From the NCBI GenBank assembly GCA_021825585.1, contig JAKAGT010000006.1, positions 124,001 to 188,000 of the forward strand: a stretch of 64,000 bases of DNA. Reading direction: 5' to 3'. Below, piece after piece: positions 38,622-46,811 of this stretch (positions within the stretch are counted from its first letter, which is position 1; the number at the start of each line of letters is the position of its first letter). The notes under the pieces were generated by a model that did no database searches, was not told where the DNA came from, and saw only the letters and a list, made by a program, of their open reading frames with translations. The translations under genes were made by a program, and so were the position numbers. The DNA comes from Bacteroidota bacterium (GTDB lineage: Bacteria > Bacteroidota > Ignavibacteria > Kryptoniales > JAKASW01).

Positions 38622-39836
38622 ATTCTGTCTCCCCTTATCATATTTTTCTTATCTTCCATCTTCATGTGGGGATGTGCCAGAAGCACTCTTGAAGATCCCC
38701 GGCAGATTGTCATCTGGCACACGCTGCATCCGGATGAGCAGGAAATGTTCATTCAGATTCTGAAGGAGTATACCGACAGAAATCCTGGGATCAAGGTAAC
38801 GGCGCTCTATAAAGAAACCGAGACGCTTCGATCGGGTTTTCAGATTGCCGCTATCGGAGGTGCGGGTCCTGATATCGTCTGGGGCCCGTCTGACCAGGTC
38901 GGGCCTTTCGAGGCAATGCAAATCATAATGCCGCTCGATACACTGTTCAACCATGAGTATCTCTCGAAGTTCGATCCGAGGGCACTCGTTTACAGTCATG
39001 GGCGTTTGTACTCCATCGCGGACAAGATCGGCAACCATCTCATGCTGATCTACAACAAGGCTCTCATTCACAATCCGCCGAAGACTATGGATGAATTGAT
39101 AGGCTACGGACAGGAGTTTCAGCGTGATCGAGGGGGATATGCGCTGGTGTGGAATTACACCGAGCCATACTTCTTTATCCCGTTCCTGACCGGTTTTGGC
39201 GGATGGGTGATGGACTCGCTTGACAACCCGACGCTCAATACCCCTGCCATGGTCAATGCGCTGAAGTTTGTTAAAGACCTGAGGGATAAATACAAAATCA
39301 TCCCGAAGGCGTGCGATTACGAGACGGCAGATGCTCTCTTCAAAGAGGGTAAGGCTGCAATGATTATCAACGGTCCGTGGTCTTTTGGCAGCTACGAGAA
39401 TGCGGGGATCGATTTCGGGGTCACGAGGATTCCGTTCATAACGCAGACGGGTCTCTGGCCTGCGCCGATGGTCTCGCCGATGGGTTACTCGATAAACGCT
39501 TCTGTCCCGTCATGGAAAATTCCCGAGGTTGTCAAGCTGATCAGGTTTCTGCTCAGTCCGGAGATTCAGGCCGAGTTTACAAAGCGATTTGACACGATAC
39601 CGACCCGGACCGAAGTCTACGACGATCCTTCAGTCCAACAGAACCAGATAGTGAAGGAGTCCGAATACCAGATGGAAGTCGGGAGGCCGATGCCGATAGT
39701 TGCCGAGCTCAGGGCGGTCTGGGACGCGATGAGACCCAGCTACCAGGCCTTACTTGGAGGTACAGAATCACCGGAGGGGGCGGCGAAGGAGATGCAGAAG
39801 AGTGCAGTCGAGAAGATTAAAGAGATGAACGAATGA
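38622..39836 (+). CDS. ABC transporter substrate-binding lipoprotein (MalE-like); first ATG is 38664 but the lipoprotein signal is encoded further upstream
   Basis: IVIWHTLHPDEQEMFIQILKEYTDRNPGIKV...; lipobox-like IFMWGC; SD GGAGGG at 38610-38615 in front of ATT/CTG. Confidence 0.85.
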   Translation: MLSPLIIFFLSSIFMWGCARSTLEDPRQIVIWHTLHPDEQEMFIQILKEYTDRNPGIKVTALYKETETLRSGFQIAAIGGAGPDIVWGPSDQVGPFEAMQIIMPLDTLFNHEYLSKFDPRALVYSHGRLYSIADKIGNHLMLIYNKALIHNPPKTMDELIGYGQEFQRDRGGYALVWNYTEPYFFIPFLTGFGGWVMDSLDNPTLNTPAMVNALKFVKDLRDKYKIIPKACDYETADALFKEGKAAMIINGPWSFGSYENAGIDFGVTRIPFITQTGLWPAPMVSPMGYSINASVPSWKIPEVVKLIRFLLSPEIQAEFTKRFDTIPTRTEVYDDPSVQQNQIVKESEYQMEVGRPMPIVAELRAVWDAMRPSYQALLGGTESPEGAAKEMQKSAVEKIKEMNE

Positions 39837-39882
39837 AAGTCAAAGGTCAGAAGTCAAAAATGAAATTCAGAAGCCGTGACAA

Positions 39883-40800
39883 TTGAGGAGACGAGCGACG
39901 AAACATTCATTTGATTCCGAAAGACTCACTCCGAATACTTTCGCCTACATCCTTATGCTGCCGGCTGCAATTGTGATGTTCGGAGTGGTTATCTATCCGT
40001 TCCTTTACAATGTCGTCCTCTCTTTCTCGAACATGAGCCTGCGGCATTTCAGGGACTGGCACATCATCGGTTTCAGGCAGTACGCTGAAGTCTTCAGCGG
40101 GAAGGTTTTCTACACCGTTTTCTTCAAAACCATAATCTGGACCGCCGTGAACATAACCTTTCACGTTACTATCGGAGTTCTGCTCGCGCTTATCCTCAAC
40201 CGGAAGATCTTCGGCAAGGCCGCCTTACGGACGCTGCTTATTCTTCCCTGGGCAATACCGCAGGTGATTGTGGCGTTGACCTGGCGGAGTATGTTCAACT
40301 ACGAATACGGCGCGGTTAATCTTTTCATCGGCCAGTACTTCCACATGGCACCGGTTGAGTGGCTGGGGAAACCGCTGGAGGCATTCAGTGCCTGCATAAT
40401 CACGAATATCTGGCTCGGATTCCCGTTCATGATGACCATAGCGCTCGGAGGTTTGCAGAGCATTCCTCAGGAGTTGTACGAAGCCGCGGAGATCGACGGC
40501 GCATCGGCATGGCAGAAATTCTGGACTGTGACTGCTCCTCTCCTCAAGCCGGTAATGATACCCGCAATCACTCTCGGAATCATCTGGACCTTCAACAATG
40601 TCAACATCATCTGGCTCGTGTCGAATGGGGGCGAACCCTCCGATCAGACTCACATCCTGGTTTCATACGTTTATAAGGCAGCGTTTAACCTGTACCGGTA
40701 CGGCTATGCGGCAGCACTGTCAATGGTGATCTTTCTTGTGCTCCTGACTTTCAGCCTGGTATTCCTCAAACGAACGCGTGCCTCGGAGGCGGCGTATTAG
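39883..40800 (+). CDS. Sugar ABC transporter permease, MalF-like
   Basis: Six TM-type sequence; EAA motif ELYEAAEIDGASAWQKFWTVTAPLLKP; TTG start. Confidence 0.93.
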   Translation: MRRRATKHSFDSERLTPNTFAYILMLPAAIVMFGVVIYPFLYNVVLSFSNMSLRHFRDWHIIGFRQYAEVFSGKVFYTVFFKTIIWTAVNITFHVTIGVLLALILNRKIFGKAALRTLLILPWAIPQVIVALTWRSMFNYEYGAVNLFIGQYFHMAPVEWLGKPLEAFSACIITNIWLGFPFMMTIALGGLQSIPQELYEAAEIDGASAWQKFWTVTAPLLKPVMIPAITLGIIWTFNNVNIIWLVSNGGEPSDQTHILVSYVYKAAFNLYRYGYAAALSMVIFLVLLTFSLVFLKRTRASEAAY

Positions 40801-40865
40801 GTGGTGGAATATTGGAGTGATGGAATAAATGGATTCTTGGATTGAATCGCTAACGAGGTTGTAGA

Positions 40866-41750
40866 ATGAATTCGAAATCCGCAATTCTCCGCCGGAGGGG
40901 AATGCGCCTCTGGCGCAGAAATCCGAAATCGAAAATCGTTTCACTCCTCCTTTACTTCCTGCTAATCGGATTTACGCTAGCGGTTCTTTATCCCATAGTC
41001 AACGTCTTCAGCATCTCTCTGCGTCCGGCCGACAGGCTCCTTTCCACTTCCCTCAGGATAATTCCTGCCGACGCGTCCCTTCACGCATACGTAACCCTCT
41101 TCACACAGACACCATTTCTTCTTTGGTTCTGGAACTCCGTGCTGATTTCTGCGACGGTCACTATCACGGGAGTCATTCTAGCTTCGACGGCTGGATATGC
41201 ATTCAGCAGGTTCAGTTTCTACGGCAAGAAGAGCGCGATGGTCGGCCTCCTCGTCACCCAGATGTTCCCGCCGACTATGCTTTTGCTCCCGATGTACATC
41301 ATGCTTCTTAAACTCCACCTGATTAACAGCTACCTGGGAATAATCGTGATTTATACCTCGACCGCGCTCCCTTTTTGTGTATGGCAGATGAAAGGGTACT
41401 ACGATACGATTCCGTACAGCCTCGAAGAGGCAGCGAGGATCGACGGGTCAACGAGGTGGGGTGCGTTCAGAAGGGTTGTTTTGCCACTTGCCGCCCCGGC
41501 TCTCGTGATTACGGCATTGTTTTCGTTCATGACCGCTTGGGCTGAATACGTCGTCGCCGCGCAGGTCCTCCAGGACACTAGTCTGTTCACGCTGCCGCTC
41601 GGCCTGAAGCAGTTTGAATCAAGTATGTCGACTCAGTGGGGATTGTACGCAGCAGCTTCGCTGATTATCAGTATCCCGGCCGTTGCGCTGTTCCTTATCC
41701 TGAGCAAGTGGCTAATATCGGGACTGACCCTGGGGAGCGTAAAAGGGTGA
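40866..41750 (+). CDS. Sugar ABC transporter permease, MalG-like
   Basis: EAA motif SLEEAARIDGSTRWGAFRRVVLPLAAPA; follows the MalF-like gene. Confidence 0.95.
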   Translation: MNSKSAILRRRGMRLWRRNPKSKIVSLLLYFLLIGFTLAVLYPIVNVFSISLRPADRLLSTSLRIIPADASLHAYVTLFTQTPFLLWFWNSVLISATVTITGVILASTAGYAFSRFSFYGKKSAMVGLLVTQMFPPTMLLLPMYIMLLKLHLINSYLGIIVIYTSTALPFCVWQMKGYYDTIPYSLEEAARIDGSTRWGAFRRVVLPLAAPALVITALFSFMTAWAEYVVAAQVLQDTSLFTLPLGLKQFESSMSTQWGLYAAASLIISIPAVALFLILSKWLISGLTLGSVKG

Positions 41751-41836
41751 AGACAGCACTCAGCTGAGACACGTGGGAGCATGACTTCCGATTTGGCTTG
41801 ACTCTGCATGGTACAAAGGGATAATTTATACGAAAA

Positions 41837-43387
41837 ATGAAAATCTCTCTTGTCGGTGCGGGCTACTGGGGAAATAACATACTCAGGGTTCTGAGTGAAC
41901 TCGGCGTTCTATCGTCTGTTTGTGATTCGGACAAAGATATCCTGCGGCGAGTGAAAGACCGCTTTCCGAATGTCCATTTCACTTCCGACCTCGATGAAAT
42001 TATGAACTCCGATTCCGATGCCGTTGCGGTCGCAACCCCGGCGAAGACCCATTTCGAGATTGCTAGGAAGGCGATGGAGGCCGGCAAGGATGTCTTTGTC
42101 GAAAAGCCTCTTGCGCTGACTCTCGACGACGCCGAGGCGCTGCGCTCGCTCGCCGGGTCGCGGAAGAAAATACTGATGGTCGGCCACATTCTACGATACC
42201 ATCCTGCTGTGGAGAAGCTGAAGGATCTCGCCGCCGGCGGCAAGCTCGGAAGACTCAACTATATTTATTCCAACCGGCTCAACTTCGGAAAGCTGAGAGT
42301 CGAGGAAAACATACTCTGGAGCTTTGCGCCGCACGATATCAGCGTCATGCTGTATCTGCTGGACGAGCTTCCTGAAAGCGTGACTGCATTCGGCGCTGCC
42401 TACCTCGACGAAAAGAGGGCCGACGTGACTCTGACGACGCTCGAATTCAAGAGCGGCGTCAAAGGGCATATCTATGTCAGCTGGATCAATCCGTTCAAGG
42501 AACAGAAGCTTGTCGTGGCTGGAGAAAAGGGAATGGCTGTTTTCGACGACACGCGCGACGCCGATAAGCTTGTCCTCTATCCGCACCGTGTCCAGTGGGA
42601 AAATGAAATCCCGCGTGCCGTAAAGGCGGACGGTGTCCCCGTAGAGCTGGAGAGGGCCGAACCGCTGAAAAGCGAATTAAAACATTTCATAGACTGCGTA
42701 TCAACGAGAAAAACTCCAAAGACTGATGTCGAGGAGGGGCTCAGGGTATTAAAAGTCTTGATGCTTTCCCAGAGTAGCCTCGACCGGAAAGGTGAAAAAA
42801 TGACTTTGAATGGAGAGAAGAATTATTTCGTCCACCCTACCGCCTTCGTCGAAGAAAACGCTGAGATAGGAAGCGGCACGAAAATCTGGCACTTTTCACA
42901 CGTTATGGGAGGGGCCAAGATCGGCGAAAAGTGTGTGATCGCACAGAACTGCTACATCGGCAGCAGGGCAACGCTGGGGAACGGGGTCAAACTTCAGAAC
43001 AACGTCTCTGTGTACGACCTTGTAGAGTTGGGGGACAATGTGTTTGTCGGGCCGTCGGCAGTATTTACGAACGACACTAATCCGCGGGCGAAGTTTCCGA
43101 AAGGGGGAAAGTGGGTTCCGACGAAAGTTCATGAAGGAGCATCAATCGGCGCAAACTCGACTATCCTTTGCGGTATCGAGTTAGGAAGAGCCGCCTTCGT
43201 CGGCGCCGGGGCGGTCGTTACCAAGTCGGTTCCGGATTATGCGGTTGTCGTCGGCAACCCGGCGAAAATCCTGGGTTACATGTGCGAGTGCGGGGAGAAA
43301 TTGAGGTTCGAGAAGGATTCGGCTAAGTGCGGAAAATGCGGGAGGAATTATACGAGGTCGGGTGAAGCGGTTAAGCAGACAACCTGA
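41837..43387 (+). CDS. Fusion: Gfo/Idh/MocA oxidoreductase + left-handed beta-helix acyltransferase + C-terminal zinc-ribbon (WlbA/WlbB-like)
   Basis: Rossmann KISLVGAGYWGNNILRVLSELG; EKPLALT; hexapeptide repeats FVHPTAFVEENAEIGSGTKIWHFSHV; CECGEKLRFEKDSAKCGKCG. Confidence 0.9.
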   Translation: MKISLVGAGYWGNNILRVLSELGVLSSVCDSDKDILRRVKDRFPNVHFTSDLDEIMNSDSDAVAVATPAKTHFEIARKAMEAGKDVFVEKPLALTLDDAEALRSLAGSRKKILMVGHILRYHPAVEKLKDLAAGGKLGRLNYIYSNRLNFGKLRVEENILWSFAPHDISVMLYLLDELPESVTAFGAAYLDEKRADVTLTTLEFKSGVKGHIYVSWINPFKEQKLVVAGEKGMAVFDDTRDADKLVLYPHRVQWENEIPRAVKADGVPVELERAEPLKSELKHFIDCVSTRKTPKTDVEEGLRVLKVLMLSQSSLDRKGEKMTLNGEKNYFVHPTAFVEENAEIGSGTKIWHFSHVMGGAKIGEKCVIAQNCYIGSRATLGNGVKLQNNVSVYDLVELGDNVFVGPSAVFTNDTNPRAKFPKGGKWVPTKVHEGASIGANSTILCGIELGRAAFVGAGAVVTKSVPDYAVVVGNPAKILGYMCECGEKLRFEKDSAKCGKCGRNYTRSGEAVKQTT

Positions 43388-43500
43388 TTGATGTAGTGGG
43401 CCACGGCGATTCAAGCCCGGCTCTCATCCTTACCGGACTTTTGAACCATTGAGACACGGCCTGAGTTCGACCGGGTGAACCGGGCGATGCCTTGAGAGTG

Positions 43501-43782
43501 TCAACGCTCTCGTTTTGCTTCTATGCCGTTTTCTTTGAGCTTCTCTGCTATCCTGTCTGCCACGCCTTCCAGCGTCTCTCCGCCCGTCAGCCTTACTCCT
43601 GAAACCCTGACCGCTTCGTCGACCGTCGGTATCGTGCCGGTAATGTGTCTCCATATATGGTAGCCGAGCCGGTTGTTATCATTGAATTCTCTCGTCTTAA
43701 ACTGTTCGGCGATCTTATAGGCGATCTTCTCCAGGCTGTCGTCGGCAAATTTATTTACCTGTGCGGGTGCTTTCGATGTCAT
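43501..43782 (-). CDS. Small hypothetical protein
   Basis: 93 aa, no overlapping gene, GGAG RBS 5 nt upstream of ATG on the minus strand; no family recognised. Confidence 0.6.
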   Translation of the reverse strand: MTSKAPAQVNKFADDSLEKIAYKIAEQFKTREFNDNNRLGYHIWRHITGTIPTVDEAVRVSGVRLTGGETLEGVADRIAEKLKENGIEAKRER

Positions 43783-44076
43783 TTTAACTCCATTGTTTAA
43801 TCAAAATTAACATCTGTGTCAGAGAACTTCAACGGTCAAAGGTCGGGAGCGTAGCAACGGGCCGGGTCCGGCGACGAAGAACCGCAAGAAGAGCCGACGA
43901 GCAGAGGGGAAAATGTCGGGAGCATCTCTCCATTCCGTTCCGGCTTCGGGAAGGAATGTGATGCGGGTGGGCCCGGGGGCTGGTGAAGCTCAGGAGAACC
44001 GGGAAGAGGAAGGTACGCGGAGTGGTGGCGGCCGGCGCTCAGGGATCTAAAACTCGTTTTTACTGTACCACGTTGC

Positions 44077-44104
44077 TTGACAATTAGAAATAAACCGTTA
44101 TATT
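44077..44104 (+). promoter_or_regulatory. Sigma70-like promoter for the ATP-grasp operon
   Basis: TTGACA (44077-44082), 16-nt spacer, TATATT (44099-44104), 62 nt before the ATG. Confidence 0.55.
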
Positions 44105-44165
44105 AAACGCAAATGATGGGCAGCAAGCCAACATATGAGAAGTCGGACCTGATGCAGGAACATGT

Positions 44166-45230
44166 ATGAGAGTTGCTCTTGTCTTTAACATGAAAAGAGA
44201 GAGCATCATTGAAGACAACGACGAACCTCCTTCCTTCTCTTCTCCTCTAAAGACTGAAACCGCGAACGTAAAAGTCGTCGACAAGTATGCCGAGTGGGAT
44301 ACTGCCGAGACTATCAACGCTGTAGCTGGTGCACTTTCACTTCACAACGATGTTACACTGGTCGAGGCGGACGAAGAAGTGTATGGAAAGCTACGCTCGG
44401 GTGAATTCGACATCGTCTTCAACATCGCAGAAGGGATGAACGGCGTGAGCCGCGAGGCCCAGATGCCCGCGATGTTCGAGTTCATTGGTCTGCCGTATAC
44501 GGGGTCTGATCCGCTTACGCTCGCAACGTGTCTCGACAAGGCGAGGACCAAGGAGATCCTGAGTTATCACGGAATCCCGACTTCGAAGTTTGTTGTCGCG
44601 CGCTCATTCGAAGAAGCCGCCCGGGCTTCTTTGCGTTATCCGCTTTTTGTGAAACCGCTTCACGAAGGTTCGAGCAAGGGAATCTTCAACTCATCATACG
44701 TTGCGACACCCGAAGCGCTGAAACTCGAGGTGGCGCGAATACTGGATAATTACGAACAGCCGGCACTTGTAGAGGAATACTTGCCCGGAAGGGAATTTAC
44801 CGTCGCACTGCTTGGTAATGGGAGCGAACTGAGAGTCCTACCTCCAGTCGAGATGAACTTCGGTTCGTTGCCATCGGAGGCACTGCCGATTTATTCTTAT
44901 GAGGCCAAGTGGTTATGGGATACGAAGGACTCACCGATCGAAGTTTTCAGATGTCCGGCCCCAATCGATGGCTCTCTCAGAGCCAGGATGGAGGACATTT
45001 GCAAGAGGTCGTTCGAAGTCCTGAGATGCCGTGACTGGTGCAGGATCGACGTAAGGCTGGATGCTGCCGGCGAACCAAACGTCATGGAAGTCAACCCTCT
45101 TCCCGGGATTTTGCCAGATCCCGAAGAACACTCCTGTTTTCCGATGGCTTCCAGAGCCGCAGGATTGGACTACGGTAAGATGATCAATTCAGTCCTTTCA
45201 GCGGCTTTGAAGAGAATAGGGAAGGCTTAG
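44166..45230 (+). CDS. D-alanine-D-alanine ligase-like ATP-grasp protein (copy 1)
   Basis: FDIVFNIAEGMNGVSREAQMPAMFEFIGLPYTGSDPLTLATCLDKARTK; C-terminal VMEVNPLPGILP. Confidence 0.9.
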   Translation: MRVALVFNMKRESIIEDNDEPPSFSSPLKTETANVKVVDKYAEWDTAETINAVAGALSLHNDVTLVEADEEVYGKLRSGEFDIVFNIAEGMNGVSREAQMPAMFEFIGLPYTGSDPLTLATCLDKARTKEILSYHGIPTSKFVVARSFEEAARASLRYPLFVKPLHEGSSKGIFNSSYVATPEALKLEVARILDNYEQPALVEEYLPGREFTVALLGNGSELRVLPPVEMNFGSLPSEALPIYSYEAKWLWDTKDSPIEVFRCPAPIDGSLRARMEDICKRSFEVLRCRDWCRIDVRLDAAGEPNVMEVNPLPGILPDPEEHSCFPMASRAAGLDYGKMINSVLSAALKRIGKA

Positions 45231-45271
45231 CTCGTAACTAACTGTATTCGTTGAACTTATAGAGGCGGTTT

Positions 45272-46336
45272 ATGTCGAGGAAAAAGAAAATCACCATAGT
45301 TTACGACGAATCGTCGTTAGATATCTCATCCGAACTGGAGCTGGCCTTCAACGGCAAAATGGACCCGCGCGTCAAGGCTGCTCTGGAAGACACTTCCGCG
45401 ACAGCCGTCATTGAACAGGTTGAGGCCGTCGCTGAGGCCCTTGTGGAAACAGGACACAATGTATCGACGATTATCACGAGCTCTGACATAAATCAGCTCA
45501 TCAATAAGCTTCACGACGAGAAGCCGGACCTGGTCTTCAATTTCTGCGAGTCGATCGAAGGCAATTCGTACCAGGAAATGAACGTTGCCGGTTTGTACGA
45601 ACTACTGCGGGTCAGATACACGGGAAGCGGCCCGCTGACTCTGGGGAGCTGCTTGAACAAGGTAAGGACAAAAGAAATACTGAATTTTCATAAGGTGAAC
45701 GTCCCGAGCTTCCGCGTGTTCAACTCACCCGACGAGGTCGCGAGGAAGAAGCTGAACTTCCCCGTCATAGCCAAGCCCATTCACGAAGATGCAAGCATCG
45801 GCATTACTAATTCCAGTGTCATCTATGACAGGGATCGCCTCCAGGTTCTACTCACGGAGATGATCAAGAAGTTCGCACAGCCGATCCTGGTGGAACAGTA
45901 CGTCGAGGGACGTGAATTCAATGTGGCTATCGTCGGCAACGAGGAACTTGTGGCGCTTCCGGTCTCGGAAATAGATTTCAGTACGATGCCGGAAGGATAT
46001 CACCATATCGTGTCTTACGAGGCGAAGTGGATGCCCGACAGCGTGGAGTACAAAAGCACAGTCCCCGTCTGTCCGGCGAAGATCAGCCAGAGACAGCAGC
46101 AGAAGATTCAGCACACCGCGATTCGAGCCTACGAAGCGATGGGCTGCCGGGATTACGCCAGGGTCGACATGAGGGTGGACAAGAGCGGCAGAGTATATGT
46201 ACTCGAAGTCAACCCCAATCCGGATCTATCGCCAAACGGTTCAGGTTTTGCCAGGAGTGCGAACTCATTCGGCTGGACATACGGCCAGCTCATAAACAAC
46301 ATCGTAGAATCAGCTTTCAAGAGAAGACTTGATTAA
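45272..46336 (+). CDS. D-alanine-D-alanine ligase-like ATP-grasp protein (copy 2)
   Basis: PDLVFNFCESIEGNSYQEMNVAGLYELLRVRYTGSGPLTLGSCLNKVRTK; VLEVNPNPDLSP. Confidence 0.9.
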   Translation: MSRKKKITIVYDESSLDISSELELAFNGKMDPRVKAALEDTSATAVIEQVEAVAEALVETGHNVSTIITSSDINQLINKLHDEKPDLVFNFCESIEGNSYQEMNVAGLYELLRVRYTGSGPLTLGSCLNKVRTKEILNFHKVNVPSFRVFNSPDEVARKKLNFPVIAKPIHEDASIGITNSSVIYDRDRLQVLLTEMIKKFAQPILVEQYVEGREFNVAIVGNEELVALPVSEIDFSTMPEGYHHIVSYEAKWMPDSVEYKSTVPVCPAKISQRQQQKIQHTAIRAYEAMGCRDYARVDMRVDKSGRVYVLEVNPNPDLSPNGSGFARSANSFGWTYGQLINNIVESAFKRRLD

Positions 46337-46808
46337 GATCCGCCCCACTGTTTCCGAAGACCACGACGAGATACTTCGGATTCTGAAGATGACCGGTTAC
46401 TTCACTTCAGAAGAAATAGAAATTGCCGATGAATTATTGAACTCATATTTCGATCATTCATTGGACAGCGGCTATTGGACATACACTGCGTTGGCAGACA
46501 AGGTGGCCGGTTATGTGTGTTACGGTCCGACTCCGTTGACTGAGGGGACGTACGACATCTACTGGATAGCCGTAGACCCGGATTTCCAGGGGCGAAAGAT
46601 CGGCACCGAGCTCCTGACATTTGCCGAGGACGACATTGCCAAACACAAGGGCAGGATGATAACGGTTAACACGAGTTCGCAGGAGAAATATTCTTCTACA
46701 CGGAGTTTCTATCTTAAACGAGGATATCACGAGGGGGCCAGGATCCGCAATTACTACCGTCTCGGGGATGACCTCGTAATCTATGTTAAACTAATCTCGG
46801 AGGACTAA
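46329..46808 (+). CDS. GNAT-family N-acetyltransferase
   Basis: IYWIAVDPDFQGRKIGTELLTFAEDDIAKHKGRMITVNTS; TTG start overlapping the previous stop. Confidence 0.88.
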   Translation: MIKIRPTVSEDHDEILRILKMTGYFTSEEIEIADELLNSYFDHSLDSGYWTYTALADKVAGYVCYGPTPLTEGTYDIYWIAVDPDFQGRKIGTELLTFAEDDIAKHKGRMITVNTSSQEKYSSTRSFYLKRGYHEGARIRNYYRLGDDLVIYVKLISED

Positions 46809-46811
46809 TTT

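Noticed and set aside
44166-46336. The two ATP-grasp genes as ordinary tandem ddl (cell-wall D-Ala-D-Ala ligase)
   Set aside because: Not adopted as the main reading: the duplicated, divergent pair is co-operonic with GNAT and KamA rather than mur genes, though a phylogeny is needed to exclude it
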